Assembly: GCA_947486785.1 (NCBI GenBank)
Contig: CANKUU010000011.1
Location: 1-64,000, forward strand
DNA: 64,000 nucleotides
Origin: an uncultured Flavobacteriaceae bacterium
GTDB taxonomy: Bacteria > Bacteroidota > Bacteroidia > Flavobacteriales > Flavobacteriaceae
Direction of reading: 5' to 3'
In this document: positions 44,692 through 53,541 of the stretch, piece after piece
Numbering within the stretch: the first letter of the stretch is position 1
Layout: each line of letters begins with the position of its first letter
Translations under genes and position numbers: made by a program
Notes under the pieces: model-generated
The model's database searches: none
Told to the model about the DNA's origin: nothing
Seen by the model: the letters and a program-made list of their open reading frames with translations, nothing else

Positions 44692-45027
44692 TTACTGATC
44701 AATATCTTCAAATTTAGTAGTTGCAAAAAGTACTTTTTTTAACCGATTTGTTGGTTCCTTCTTATACAAATCTTTTAAAAGTTTCGTTCGCATTCGTTCA
44801 GATAAATCTAAAGTGTCTATTATTTTACGATGAAGCGCAATTTCTTCTTTTCTTTCTTGATTTATTTTTAAATAATTAGGCTCAAACTTTTGCATAAGGG
44901 GCTTATCTTCCTCCTTAATTGATGCGTTCTGATTTTGAATACTATTATTTTGTTGCGCACTCATACTAACCGTATGTATAGTAAACAAAAAAATAAGGAT
45001 TACTAATAAGGATCTTTTGTTGTTCAT
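44692..45027 (-). CDS. Small secreted protein, paralogue B of a tandem pair
   Basis: The protein is 111 aa. The signal peptide (MNNKRSLLVILIFLFTIHTV, cleavage near SAQQ) is followed by LMQKFEPNYLKINQERKEEI, ALHRKIIDTLDLSERMRTKL, LKDLYKKEPTNRLKKVLFAT and TKFEDID. The pattern MxxFEP, then IxDTLxxSxRxxxKLLxxL, then TxFxDxD is shared with the gene 212 bp downstream on the same strand, so the two arose by duplication and have since diverged. No characterised domain is recognised. A repeated, highly charged helical protein in the periplasm is the most that can be said. Confidence 0.78.
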   Translation of the reverse strand: MNNKRSLLVILIFLFTIHTVSMSAQQNNSIQNQNASIKEEDKPLMQKFEPNYLKINQERKEEIALHRKIIDTLDLSERMRTKLLKDLYKKEPTNRLKKVLFATTKFEDIDQ

Positions 45028-45340
45028 AAACTCAATTTTGTATTTTCTACACTAAGTACAATTACTTAAAATTAATTTAAACCAAAAGTTTAAGGTGATG
45101 CCAGCATAAATCTTTAAAAGTAAATAAGTTAGACTTAAAGTTACAAAAAAATACCTGTAATTAGATAATTTGCAATTAGGTTTTAGTGTAAAAAAAATAA
45201 GATTTCCTCGGTATTTTAAATTATACAATACTTTGATTGTACCCCGATGAAATTAAAAAGCTGAACATTACAACTTTTGTAGAGTAACAGCTTAAAACTG
45301 CACAAAGGTTAATTACCTTTGTCAATTTTAAATTTGAGAC
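45028..45340. other. 313-bp divergent intergenic region
   Basis: It lies between paralogue B (minus) and the TerC gene (plus). No gene is seen. The only element I can support is the -7 box just before terC. Confidence 0.5.
45314..45321 (+). promoter_or_regulatory. -7 box of the TerC gene promoter
   Basis: TACCTTTG matches TAnnTTTG exactly, 19 bp before the ATG at 45341. No clear -33 box at the expected distance. No yybP-ykoY-type manganese riboswitch was recognised. Confidence 0.4.
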
Positions 45341-46294
45341 ATGTTAATTTGGATACTATTTATTGCATTTATACTTATTTTTCTGCTTTTAGATTTAGGT
45401 GTATTTCATAAAGAAAATCATATTATTAAAACCAAAGAGGCTGCTATTTGGACAGTTATTTGGGTAAGCATAGCCTTAGGTTTTAGTGTAGTTATCTACC
45501 TGCTATTTTATAACGGCCTGGTAGATAATCCTACTGGTTTATCACCTATAAATGCAGCCGTAAAGTATGTTACAGGCTATTTAATAGAACTTACTTTAAG
45601 TGTGGATAATATTTTTGTAATTGCAGTAATTTTTTCATCATTTAAAATTCCTTTGGTTTATCAGCATAGCGTTTTATTTTGGGGAATTTTAGGAGCCGTT
45701 GTTTTTAGGGCGATAATGATTTTCTTTGGTGTAGCGTTAATTACTCGGTTTGAATGGGTAATCTATATATTCGGCATCTTTCTAATAGTCACAGCGTTTA
45801 AAATGTTGAAGGAAGAGGAAGAAAATTTTAATCCAAAAAAATCTTTTGTTTTTAAGCAGATAAGGAAAATTTATCCTATTACAGCTAGCGTTCAAGGAAA
45901 TGAATTTTTCATAAATAGAATGGGTATAAAGGCTGCTACTCCCTTGTTTGTTGCCTTAGTTGTTATCGAGTTAACCGATATATTATTTGCATTAGACAGT
46001 ATTCCTGCTATTCTCGCTATTACTGCAAATCCATTCATCGTCTTTAGCTCTAACATTTTAGCAATAATGGGCTTACGGTCTATGTACTTTTTAATTTCAA
46101 GAATGCTTGAAAAATTTAAATATATAAACTATAGTCTTGCAATCATTCTTGCATTTGTAGGTTTAAAAATGCTTTTTACACACCAGTTACATATCCCAGA
46201 ATGGATTTCATTAGTTGTCATATTCGGTGCACTTCTAAGTGGTATAGTAGCCTCATTGACGATAAAAGAAAATAATAGTGTAGATAATTCTTAA
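45341..46294 (+). CDS. TerC family integral membrane protein
   Basis: The protein is 317 aa with about eight or nine membrane spans. The TerC core motif ELTLSVDNIFVIAVIFSSF and the matching second-half motif VIELTDILFALDSIPAILAI supply the buried acidic residues of this family. FEWVIYIFGIFLIVTAFKML is also typical of the Alx/TerC branch. Members export manganese or other metals and can support metalation of secreted enzymes. Here the gene stands alone with its own -7 box. The first ATG gives a membrane-inserted N-terminus directly. Confidence 0.92.
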   Translation: MLIWILFIAFILIFLLLDLGVFHKENHIIKTKEAAIWTVIWVSIALGFSVVIYLLFYNGLVDNPTGLSPINAAVKYVTGYLIELTLSVDNIFVIAVIFSSFKIPLVYQHSVLFWGILGAVVFRAIMIFFGVALITRFEWVIYIFGIFLIVTAFKMLKEEEENFNPKKSFVFKQIRKIYPITASVQGNEFFINRMGIKAATPLFVALVVIELTDILFALDSIPAILAITANPFIVFSSNILAIMGLRSMYFLISRMLEKFKYINYSLAIILAFVGLKMLFTHQLHIPEWISLVVIFGALLSGIVASLTIKENNSVDNS

Positions 46295-46630
46295 CCGAAT
46301 TACCTTTTCATTGGTTGTTTAGTACTTTTCATTTTTACCACCTACTACAAGATTTCAAAGTTTGATTACTTTTCCATTTAATTACTGTTTATAGCTAAAA
46401 TACAGCGGAAAGTTATACCTAAAAACTTGTTCTATTCTGAATAATAATCTTACCTATTTATCCATAATAGTTGTACATGAAATAACTATATGGGTACATC
46501 AGAAGTGGTTCTAACTATTTTAGATGTAAGATTTAACATTTATTTTTTCATAAAAGCCTTGTTAATAATTATGTGAAAATTATGTCTCATTAATGCACAG
46601 GTTTCATAGATTTTTACTTTTTTTGTAGTT
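46295..46630. other. 336-bp AT-rich intergenic region
   Basis: No gene, decayed gene or strong hairpin was seen between terC and the PorP/SprF gene. TACTTTTTTTG just before the ATG at 46631 loosely resembles a -7 box but is not an exact match. Confidence 0.5.
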
Positions 46631-48193
46631 ATGAATAAAAAGCTACTTTTAACAATCCTACTTATTACGTGTTTAAATGGGTTTAGTCAAGAACCTGCCC
46701 TGCCAACTGGTTTTCAACAGCATACGCTTACACATTTTAATAGCAGCCTTTTGAATCCGGCGTTTTCTTTAGATAGAAACAACCCGCAATCTTTATCACT
46801 TTGGACAAGATGGCAATGGCAAAAAATAGATGGTGAGCCAACATCGTTGTTTGCTAATTACACTAGAAAGATTGGTGAAAAATCTGCAATTGGAGTAGGC
46901 TTTTTTCAACATACGACAGCCAGTTATTTTAACACAGGAGGGTCATTGAATTATGCATATAAATTTGAATTTAATGAAAAAATGAGTTTAGCGTTAGGGG
47001 TTAACCTATTTGCTTTCTCGCAAAAATTAGGCACTCCTATTACATTGCCTGACGGAACTGAGGCAGGAGATGATTTTATACTTCAAGTAGCGCCAGGTAT
47101 AAACTTTAAATATGATAGGTTCTCATTAGGTCTTGCTTCTGAAAACGTTTATGAAAACAACTTTAGTAACGATGCAGCCAATAATGTTGATAAAGATATT
47201 GCCTTTGCAGGAACATTATCTTACGATCTACCTGTTATAGGTCAAGATCCAACGGCATTTCTTCGCCCTACAGTATATTATAAGACAATTCCAGAGCAAG
47301 ATGGGCAATATGGTATTAGCGCATTACTTAGTACGCAGAAATATTGGGGACAGGCAGGTTACAATAGCTTTTACGGTATCTCTTTAGGTGTTGGAGGAAC
47401 TTTTTTTAAACGTTTTTCACTCGGAGCATTAGTTGAATACGGAAGCATTGAAGAGGGAAGTACAAAAGAATATTCTTATGAACTGTTAGCTTCTATCTTT
47501 TTAGGAAAATCAGAAAATCGTAGAGAAGAAATCGCTGAAATGGTGAATCCCCTTGAAGACCAAGATGAAGAAACGGTAGCTGAAGATCAGGAAACGGAAG
47601 AAGCTAAAAATGAAAAAATTAAAGAGGAGTTAGAAGCTGCTCAGCAAATTGACAAAGAAGAGCAAGAAAATAAAATGGCAGCTGAAGAGATGCTCAAGGA
47701 CAAAATAGAATCAGATAAGGAACTTGAAAACGCAAAGAAAGAAATTGAAACGGAACAAGTGTTGATAGAAAATGTTGAAAAACCAACAAGCAGACAAGTT
47801 CAAGATTCTATCAATCAGGTTGAAAAGGCCATGAGAGCTCAAAGAGAAATAGAACGTAGACAACAAGCACAAGCAGAGCGTGCGGAAAGTAAAGCTAAAA
47901 AGCAAGATATAAAAGAAGAGAAATATGAAGAAGTAGCAAATACTGAAGGGTTACAACCAGGTTATTATTTAATTGCTAATGTTTTTGCAACTAAAAAATA
48001 CTTAAATCTTTTTCGAAGAGATTTAAAAGCTATCGGATTAGAATCGTTTACTTTCTACCGAAGTAGTACTAATTATAACTACGTTTACTTGGAGCGATAC
48101 AATACGCTTGAAGAAGCAAGAAACGCCCGAGAAAACAACTTTAATGGGCGATACAAAGGAGACACATGGATCTTTAATGTGGTAAAAGATTAA
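46631..48193 (+). CDS. PorP/SprF-type outer membrane protein with coiled coil and SPOR-like tail
   Basis: The protein is 520 aa. The signal peptide (MNKKLLLTILLITCLNGFSQ) precedes a barrel domain of the PorP/SprF family up to about residue 295 (LNPAFSLDRNNPQSLSLWTR, GVGFFQHTTASYFNTGGSLN, VAPGINFKYDRFSLGLASEN). Residues 300-435 are a Glu/Lys/Gln-rich coiled coil. The last 80 residues (GYYLIANVFATKKYLNLFRR and YVYLERYNTLEEARNARENN) resemble a SPOR domain, which binds denuded peptidoglycan. The combination suggests an outer membrane anchor spanning to the cell wall, related to type IX secretion or gliding. No large adhesin gene is adjacent. A strong terminator follows. Confidence 0.85.
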   Translation: MNKKLLLTILLITCLNGFSQEPALPTGFQQHTLTHFNSSLLNPAFSLDRNNPQSLSLWTRWQWQKIDGEPTSLFANYTRKIGEKSAIGVGFFQHTTASYFNTGGSLNYAYKFEFNEKMSLALGVNLFAFSQKLGTPITLPDGTEAGDDFILQVAPGINFKYDRFSLGLASENVYENNFSNDAANNVDKDIAFAGTLSYDLPVIGQDPTAFLRPTVYYKTIPEQDGQYGISALLSTQKYWGQAGYNSFYGISLGVGGTFFKRFSLGALVEYGSIEEGSTKEYSYELLASIFLGKSENRREEIAEMVNPLEDQDEETVAEDQETEEAKNEKIKEELEAAQQIDKEEQENKMAAEEMLKDKIESDKELENAKKEIETEQVLIENVEKPTSRQVQDSINQVEKAMRAQREIERRQQAQAERAESKAKKQDIKEEKYEEVANTEGLQPGYYLIANVFATKKYLNLFRRDLKAIGLESFTFYRSSTNYNYVYLERYNTLEEARNARENNFNGRYKGDTWIFNVVKD

Positions 48194-48200
48194 CACTATA

Positions 48201-48247
48201 GTAAACACGAAGTATTCTTAAAAAAATACTTCGTGTTTACCTTTATT
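48201..48247 (+). terminator. Strong intrinsic terminator after the PorP/SprF gene
   Basis: A perfect 16-bp stem, GTAAACACGAAGTATT (48201-48216) with its complement at 48225-48240, has an 8-nt loop and is followed by CTTTATTTT. It lies 8 bp after the stop codon. Confidence 0.9.
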
Positions 48248-48768
48248 TTCTCAAAGTTTTAATTCATAAGTTTTTATGTGACATTTTTAAAACCCTTAGT
48301 AATGGAAAATCTTATAATGATTACTTTTGTGTTTATGATACTTATGAAGCAGTTTTTGCAAATTCGAAAACCATTTCTAAAAAATTTTAGATAAATTTCG
48401 TTGCAAATATTTCTATTTTCACTCTTAAAATAGAACCTATTGATTAAATCATTGGAGATAAATAAAAAATGGGTTTAAGATAAATGCTGTTTTTCATTTA
48501 TCCTTTACCGTTTTGTAATTGCCTAAGATTGCGGCTAAAACATAACATATGTAGGTAAAAATAAATACGCGCATTTTATTAATATAAAGCTATTTAAATT
48601 GATTTATATTAATTAATTATTTAGCCCAATGCGATATATAATTAATTACTAACAAGTAAATTTAACCAATTCCAATTTCATTTTAAAGGGTTTTTGAACT
48701 TTGAAAGTAAGCACCATACTATTAAGATTATTATTAATTTAAAAGCCTAAAACAACTACTACAAAATC
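48248..48768. other. 520-bp AT-rich intergenic region
   Basis: No intact gene. An open stretch at about 48295-48390 reads SNGKSYNDYFCVYDTYEAVF and then ANSKTISKKF before a stop; it has no start and I do not recognise it, so it may be the tail of a lost gene or chance. Confidence 0.4.
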
Positions 48769-49632
48769 ATGAAAATTAGATTTGCACAATTAACAACAAT
48801 ATTATTTTTATTAACCTCTTTAAATATGTTTGCGCAACAGCGTTACGGTGGATTAGCACTTTATACAGTTCGTGACGCCATGAAAACAGATGCGAAAGCA
48901 ACTCTTAAAGCCATAGCAGATTCAGGCTACAAGTATATTGAAGCTGCCGGATACAAAGATGGCAAATACTATAACATGACGCCAGAGGAGTTTAAATCAT
49001 TTTTAAAGACCTTAAAACTAAAACCAATAAGTACACACCAAGGAGATATTACCTATGAAAATGCTGATCGCATGTTTAGTGATGCTAAAAAAGCTGGCTT
49101 TAAATACTTCGTTATACCTGTTCCTCCAATGGGATTGTTCACCCATGATAATCAATCGAAAAAAATGGGCATGACAGGCGGCGCCCAAAACCTTGCGGAA
49201 ATTTTGAATAAGATGGGAAAAATGGCTCAAAAACATAAGCTAAAACTACTCTACCATAACCATGATTTTGAATTTATGAAAGATGCAAATGGTATAGTTA
49301 CTATCGATTATTTATTAGAAAATTGTAGTTCAAAATATGTTAACTTTCAGATGGATTTATTTTGGGTAACCAAAGCAGGCGCAGACCCCATTGCTTATTT
49401 TAAAAAATACCCAAAACGCTTTAAAATTTGGCATGTAAAAGATATGGATGATCAAGGACGCTTTGCACCTGTGGGCAAAGGAGTTATACACTTTGGTAAA
49501 ATTCTTAAGCAACAAAAACTTTCTGGAATGAATTACTATATGGTAGAACAAGACAACACCTATGATAATTTAGACCCGCTAAAGGCAATAAAAATTAGCC
49601 ATAAAGGCTTAAAAACTTTTGGCTTTAACTAA
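48769..49632 (+). CDS. Secreted sugar phosphate isomerase/epimerase-like TIM barrel
   Basis: The protein is 287 aa. A signal peptide (LTTILFLLTSLNMFAQ) is followed by an AP endonuclease 2-type / xylose isomerase-like barrel: YGGLALYTVRDAMKTDAKAT, GYKYIEAAGYKDGKYYNMTP, LLYHNHDFEFMKDANGI, FQMDLFWVTKAGADPIAYF, IWHVKDMDDQGRFAPVGKGV and MVEQDNTYDNLDPLKAIKIS. The His, Asp and Glu residues at strand ends would bind a divalent metal, as in the family. Secreted members are common in Bacteroidetes. Substrate unknown; sugars or inositol-like compounds are typical. Confidence 0.88.
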   Translation: MKIRFAQLTTILFLLTSLNMFAQQRYGGLALYTVRDAMKTDAKATLKAIADSGYKYIEAAGYKDGKYYNMTPEEFKSFLKTLKLKPISTHQGDITYENADRMFSDAKKAGFKYFVIPVPPMGLFTHDNQSKKMGMTGGAQNLAEILNKMGKMAQKHKLKLLYHNHDFEFMKDANGIVTIDYLLENCSSKYVNFQMDLFWVTKAGADPIAYFKKYPKRFKIWHVKDMDDQGRFAPVGKGVIHFGKILKQQKLSGMNYYMVEQDNTYDNLDPLKAIKISHKGLKTFGFN

Positions 49633-49942
49633 AGTAATGTAAACAATAATATGTTCTCCTTTTTTTTAAATAAAGTGTGCTTTAGTAATAAAATCTATAG
49701 GTGTAGGTAGCTTTTTACGCTAGCCAAAATATGATCACATTAGAAAAAATGATGTATTTATTTGGCAGCTTATACTAAAAAGGTCAAATGTGTATTAGAA
49801 GAAAAAAAACTTAGCACAGTTTCATTTTAGAAATCTGGTGCACACCTGGGGTATTCGTAAAATTTTGCGGCTAGTTTAAAATTTGATATTGAACAAAAGG
49901 GCATTAAACTGAATAATTTTTATTGAACGCGTAAGATAAGGT
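49633..49942. other. 310-bp intergenic region
   Basis: No gene is seen between the TIM barrel gene and the pseudouridine synthase gene. A broken reading near 49786-49912 gives short peptide-like stretches (CVLEEKKLSTVSF, NFAASLKFDIEQKGIKLNNF) that may be a protein remnant I cannot name. Confidence 0.4.
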
Positions 49943-50530
49943 ATGACCATTAAAAATAAAATGCAAACGCACTTTAAGGTCTATAAACCTTATGGAATGC
50001 TTAGTCAATTAAGCTCAAATAATAAAAAGCAAAATTCTAAAAAACGCTTTTTAAGAGAGCTTTATCAATTTCCTACGGGAATTATGCCCGTGGGTCGTCT
50101 CGATGAAAAATCAGAGGGTTTAATCTTGATGACCACAGACGGTAAACTTAGCGACACTATAAATAGATCAGGAATTGAAAAAGAATACTTCGCCCAATTA
50201 GATGGGCAGATTACCGAAGAAGCTATTAAAAGATTACAAAGTGGCGTTGAAATAGGTTTTGAAAAAACAAAATATACAACTAAAGCCTGTGTCGCAAAAG
50301 TTATAGAATCGCCCTGTTTACCCTCTCCAAATACAAATATTAGATTAAATCGCCATCGCCCCAATTCTTGGGTAAGCATTGTATTAACGGAAGGAAAAAA
50401 TAGACAGGTTAGAAAAATGACCGCTGCAGTTGGCTACCCTACCCTAAGACTTGTACGAGTGCGAATAGGAAATATTGGTTTAGATGATTTAAAGCCAGGC
50501 GATGTTCTTATGTTAACAGCTCTAGATTAA
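49943..50530 (+). CDS. Pseudouridine synthase, RsuA/RluE type
   Basis: The protein is 195 aa. HFKVYKPYGMLSQLSS and GIMPVGRLDEKSEGLILMTT carry the catalytic Asp (in GRLD) and the surrounding RsuA/RluB/E/F signature. KEYFAQLDGQITEEAIKRLQ and EGKNRQVRKMTAAVGYPTLR are the downstream family motifs, including the basic loop that places RNA. It has no N-terminal S4 domain and is short, so it most resembles RluE, which modifies 23S rRNA at U2457. The exact target base is inferred. An internal ATG six codons in (49961) could also be the start. Confidence 0.88.
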   Translation: MTIKNKMQTHFKVYKPYGMLSQLSSNNKKQNSKKRFLRELYQFPTGIMPVGRLDEKSEGLILMTTDGKLSDTINRSGIEKEYFAQLDGQITEEAIKRLQSGVEIGFEKTKYTTKACVAKVIESPCLPSPNTNIRLNRHRPNSWVSIVLTEGKNRQVRKMTAAVGYPTLRLVRVRIGNIGLDDLKPGDVLMLTALD

Positions 50531-50697
50531 AGAATAATTAGATTAAGGTTTAATTTAGTAATTGTTTTCTGTAAAGACGTGTAACATCATATATTTTGAT
50601 ACACATCATACTTACCGAACAAATTGCTCTTAGATAATTAATGTAAAAATAGCGTGGCAAATGTACTTTTTTTAATTAAATAGTTTTAACTTCTCTT

Positions 50698-51099
50698 ATG
50701 ATTTATTTGGAACAAAACATTGAAAAAGCAGCACAGTACATTCTGGAAAATTGTACTTCAAAAACCATTTGCCTTTATGGAGAAATGGGGGCTGGAAAAA
50801 CCACATTGGTAAAAGCGATTATTAGAGAATTAGGAGGAACTGATGATGTTAGCAGCCCAACCTTCGGAATTGTAAATGAATATCACCATAAAGACGGATC
50901 AGTTCTTGCCTATCATTTTGATTTTTATCGCCTAAATAATGAAAATGAAGCCTATGACTTAGGTTTTGAAGATTATTTAGATCACGAGACTTGGTCTTTT
51001 ATTGAATGGCCTGAGAAAATAGCATCAATCTTACCGCAAAATGCTTGTAACATACATATTCAAGTATTAAACCCCACGACTAGAAATATTTTAATTTAA
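50698..51099 (+). CDS. tsaE: TsaE, tRNA t6A modification ATPase
   Basis: The protein is 133 aa. The Walker A motif GEMGAGKTTLVKAIIRELGG is followed by VSSPTFGIVNEYHH, then FDFYRLNNENEAYDLGFEDY and SFIEWPEKIASILPQ, the Walker B-like and family-specific blocks. TsaE supports the TsaB/TsaD complex that makes threonylcarbamoyladenosine at position 37 of ANN-decoding tRNAs. Length and motifs are normal. Its usual partners are not nearby. Confidence 0.95.
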   Translation: MIYLEQNIEKAAQYILENCTSKTICLYGEMGAGKTTLVKAIIRELGGTDDVSSPTFGIVNEYHHKDGSVLAYHFDFYRLNNENEAYDLGFEDYLDHETWSFIEWPEKIASILPQNACNIHIQVLNPTTRNILI

Positions 51100-51156
51100 T
51101 TATAGCAATAAGAGCACAGTATCACATCTAGAAACTTAAAAAAATTCGATTAATGT

Positions 51157-51164
51157 TATTTTTG
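51157..51164 (+). promoter_or_regulatory. -7 box before the 44-aa lipoprotein gene
   Basis: TATTTTTG is an exact TAnnTTTG match. The ATG at 51271 follows after about 105 bp, so the leader would be long. No good -33 box was found. Confidence 0.35.
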
Positions 51165-51270
51165 TAAGATAAAACCTACAATTTTAACAATATTAAACCG
51201 ATTTAATCGTTCTTATAGAGCTATTTTTAATTTTATATAATTAATTTACTACACCTAAAACTTATAGTTG

Positions 51271-51405
51271 ATGATGACAAAAAGAATTATTTTCGGATTA
51301 TTGGCCTGTACTACACTTTTAGCCGTTTCCTGTGAACCAAGCAACACTAGTGAAGAAGATGAATTGTACGAACTTAGTGTTGAAAAAAGCGATATCAGCA
51401 TTTAG
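51271..51405 (+). CDS. 44-aa small lipoprotein
   Basis: The ATG at 51271 opens 44 codons with a lipoprotein signal (MMTKRIIFGLLACTTLLAVS, then CEPS) and an acidic tail (NTSEEDELYELSVEKSDISI), ending in TAG at 51403-51405. The lipobox LAVSC is good. Very small acidic lipoproteins of this kind, ending in a DELYE...SVEK-like tail, occur in other Flavobacteria as I recall, often before a membrane protein gene. It precedes the membrane protein gene at 51496 by 90 bp. Function unknown. Confidence 0.75.
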   Translation: MMTKRIIFGLLACTTLLAVSCEPSNTSEEDELYELSVEKSDISI

Positions 51406-51430
51406 ATTTTGTATTATATCGAATATTAAA

Positions 51431-51454
51431 AAGGGCAACCAATATATTGCCCTT
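51431..51454. terminator. Hairpin between the small lipoprotein and membrane protein genes
   Basis: The perfect stem AAGGGCAA (51431-51438) / TTGCCCTT (51447-51454) has an 8-nt loop. The plus-strand tail (GTTGGCGTTAAT) is not T-rich, so it may only attenuate or stabilise the upstream mRNA. The T-run is on the minus strand. Confidence 0.4.
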
Positions 51455-51495
51455 GTTGGCGTTAATATCAAATATTAACAAGATTTTACTTACAA

Positions 51496-52182
51496 ATGAA
51501 GAATGAGGAATCAAATACTACCACTGATCAAAAATGGCGAAGTAGGCCAAATAAAGCACGAATTAGACTTATAATTGAAACCATAGCGATAGCCTTAATT
51601 ATTATTACGCCATTTATTTTTATGTTACATGGTTACCTATCTAGAGATCCAGAAGCTACTCTGAATATTTTTGGGTATGTAATGGATAAAAATGGTTTTC
51701 CGAACATACGTACCTATATATGGTTTCTTTTAAGTAAAATTATTCCGCTTTATTTATTATCTATTTGGTTTTTTAGTTCAAAGCAATGGTGGTATCATAC
51801 CATATTAATTCCTATGCTAATGTATGCATTTCAAACTTTTGAAGTTATATTTTCAACCGATGATACGGTAGACACCAAAAATATTTTATGGCTTTTACCT
51901 GTTTGTATGGTGGTAATACCCTTTGTCTATTTCATTAGAATCAAACTATATGATCGTTACGTTAATGGTATCGATTTAGAAGCAATGGAGGCCGAACTTG
52001 CTTCGCTTAAAAGAAAAAATAGATTAAATGCTTTAAAAAATGACCTTGAGCAATCCGCTCAAAATCAAGAATACAGCTCATTTTTTGATTGGTTAGATCA
52101 CAAATTATCCACTAGAAACTTAGAGATTACTTTTCGTCAGTTTCAAAATTACTTAAGAGAGCGCTTTGGTGTTTCTATTTAG
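51496..52182 (+). CDS. Multi-span membrane protein of unknown function
   Basis: The protein is 228 aa. About four membrane spans are visible: IRLIIETIAIALIIITPFIF, YIWFLLSKIIPLYLLSIWFF, WYHTILIPMLMYAFQTFEVI and ILWLLPVCMVVIPFVYFIRI. A coiled-coil segment (LEAMEAELASLKRKNRLNAL) and a cytoplasmic tail follow (FFDWLDHKLSTRNLEITFRQ). No known domain is recognised. The layout resembles conserved flavobacterial membrane proteins of unknown role. It follows the 44-aa lipoprotein and may be co-transcribed with it. Confidence 0.75.
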   Translation: MKNEESNTTTDQKWRSRPNKARIRLIIETIAIALIIITPFIFMLHGYLSRDPEATLNIFGYVMDKNGFPNIRTYIWFLLSKIIPLYLLSIWFFSSKQWWYHTILIPMLMYAFQTFEVIFSTDDTVDTKNILWLLPVCMVVIPFVYFIRIKLYDRYVNGIDLEAMEAELASLKRKNRLNALKNDLEQSAQNQEYSSFFDWLDHKLSTRNLEITFRQFQNYLRERFGVSI

Positions 52183-52719
52183 GGCTTCCCAAAAATTATA
52201 GAAGAACGCTGAAAATCTTGAAAAGAGTAAACAGTCAATAGCATCATCCTAAATAAAAAAATATTTTAGAGCTTTGGATTCTTACCATCATCTCAATTAA
52301 GCCTCAAAGCCAAGTAAAAAAACACACATTTGTAGGTTCGGTTGTAGGCTTCCCCTTATTAGGGTACCTCGATATTCAATAAATAATTATTATTTATGCC
52401 AGATTTGTTGAAGAATTTAAATCCCTTAACGAAAAGTAAATGAATTTAATCTTGTAGCAGCCGAAAATAGATTTACTGCTAATTTGTCTAAATAAGGTTG
52501 GGTTTATTATTTTGATTATTTTAACGACTTAACTAAAACAAAGATAATTTCTCTATAATACTTGGAAATTACAAAAGACGTTAACAAACTATTTACAATT
52601 TACCTAACTTATAAATTTCATTCATAGCACTCCTATTATTGTACTTTTGTGATAAAACTACTGCAAAACCGTGCACAATAGAACCCGTAATTTCTTTAAT
52701 TTTTAAAACCAAAAATAAA
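52183..52719. other. 537-bp intergenic region
   Basis: No gene was seen. A reading near 52330-52380 gives FVGSVVGFPLLGYLDIQ, which is too short and unfamiliar to call. The 3' end holds an exact -7 box for the next gene. Confidence 0.45.
52642..52649 (+). promoter_or_regulatory. -7 box of the promoter for the 52.7-kb membrane protein gene
   Basis: TACTTTTG is an exact TAnnTTTG match. The gene starts at the ATG at 52720. A longer reading frame that would begin at 52639 overlaps this box and is not the gene start. Confidence 0.45.
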
Positions 52720-53433
52720 ATGAGACGTCTTTTACAAATAATCGGAAAAGTTGTTTTAATCTTTTTAGCCCTACTACTAACCGTAGCAGTAACATTTTAT
52801 GTAATTAAAAATGAGAAATTACCTAACGGCATAACGGGTAAGAAGGCCGACCAAATAGCACAAAAGATGTTAGACGCTCTAAATAACGAGGCTTTTAAAA
52901 AAACAAAATATTTTGAATGGTCATTTAACAACGGTAAACATCACTATAAATGGGATAAAGAGAATGGAAAAGTACTCGTGCGCTGGGATGCATATGCGGT
53001 ACGTTTAAATTTAAATCATCGGGCAAAAAGTATTGTTTTAAAAAACAATAAAGAAATAAATGATGACTCGAAAAACGATATAATTACCGAAGCAACAAAT
53101 TTATTTAACAACGATTCGTTTTGGCTCGTCGCACCTTTTAAAGTATTTGATAAGGGTACTCGCCGAAGCTTAGTGAGTTTACCTGATGGCTCAACCAGGT
53201 TATTGGTTAGTTATTTAGAGGGTGGTACTACACCCGGCGACTCTTATTTATGGAATATACAAGAAAATGGCTTTCCAAAAAGTTATAAGATGTGGACTAA
53301 AATAATTCCAATCGGAGGAATAGAAGCCACTTGGGATGATTGGCAAATCATGGAAAGTGGTGTTTTTTTGCCAGCCTCTCATCAGCTTGGGCCCATACGC
53401 TTAAAAATGGGTTTAGTTAAAGCTTATAATTAG
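52720..53433 (+). CDS. Membrane-anchored protein of unknown function
   Basis: The protein is 237 aa from the ATG at 52720. One N-terminal membrane span (LLQIIGKVVLIFLALLLTVA) anchors a soluble domain outside the cytoplasm, with ADQIAQKMLDALNNEAFKKT, KYFEWSFNNGKHHYKWDKEN, VRWDAYAVRLNLNHRAKSIV and a long C-terminal part (GSTRLLVSYLEGGTTPGDSY, MWTKIIPIGGIEATWDDWQI). The repeated W and D/E-K residues suggest a beta-rich lipid- or carbohydrate-binding fold, but I recognise no family. It is convergent with the ion channel gene. Confidence 0.75.
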   Translation: MRRLLQIIGKVVLIFLALLLTVAVTFYVIKNEKLPNGITGKKADQIAQKMLDALNNEAFKKTKYFEWSFNNGKHHYKWDKENGKVLVRWDAYAVRLNLNHRAKSIVLKNNKEINDDSKNDIITEATNLFNNDSFWLVAPFKVFDKGTRRSLVSLPDGSTRLLVSYLEGGTTPGDSYLWNIQENGFPKSYKMWTKIIPIGGIEATWDDWQIMESGVFLPASHQLGPIRLKMGLVKAYN

Positions 53434-53541
53434 TATAATTAAGACTAAAAAATTTAATCATAAAGTTAACTCCTAAAATATTGATACCAGAAAGATTGAT
53501 TTTACTTTTAAAATTGAATAAATAGTAAAGCAAAAACGCGT

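Noticed and set aside
49786-49912. Possible protein remnant before the pseudouridine synthase gene
   Set aside because: Peptide-like stretches interrupted by stops, but no family recognised.
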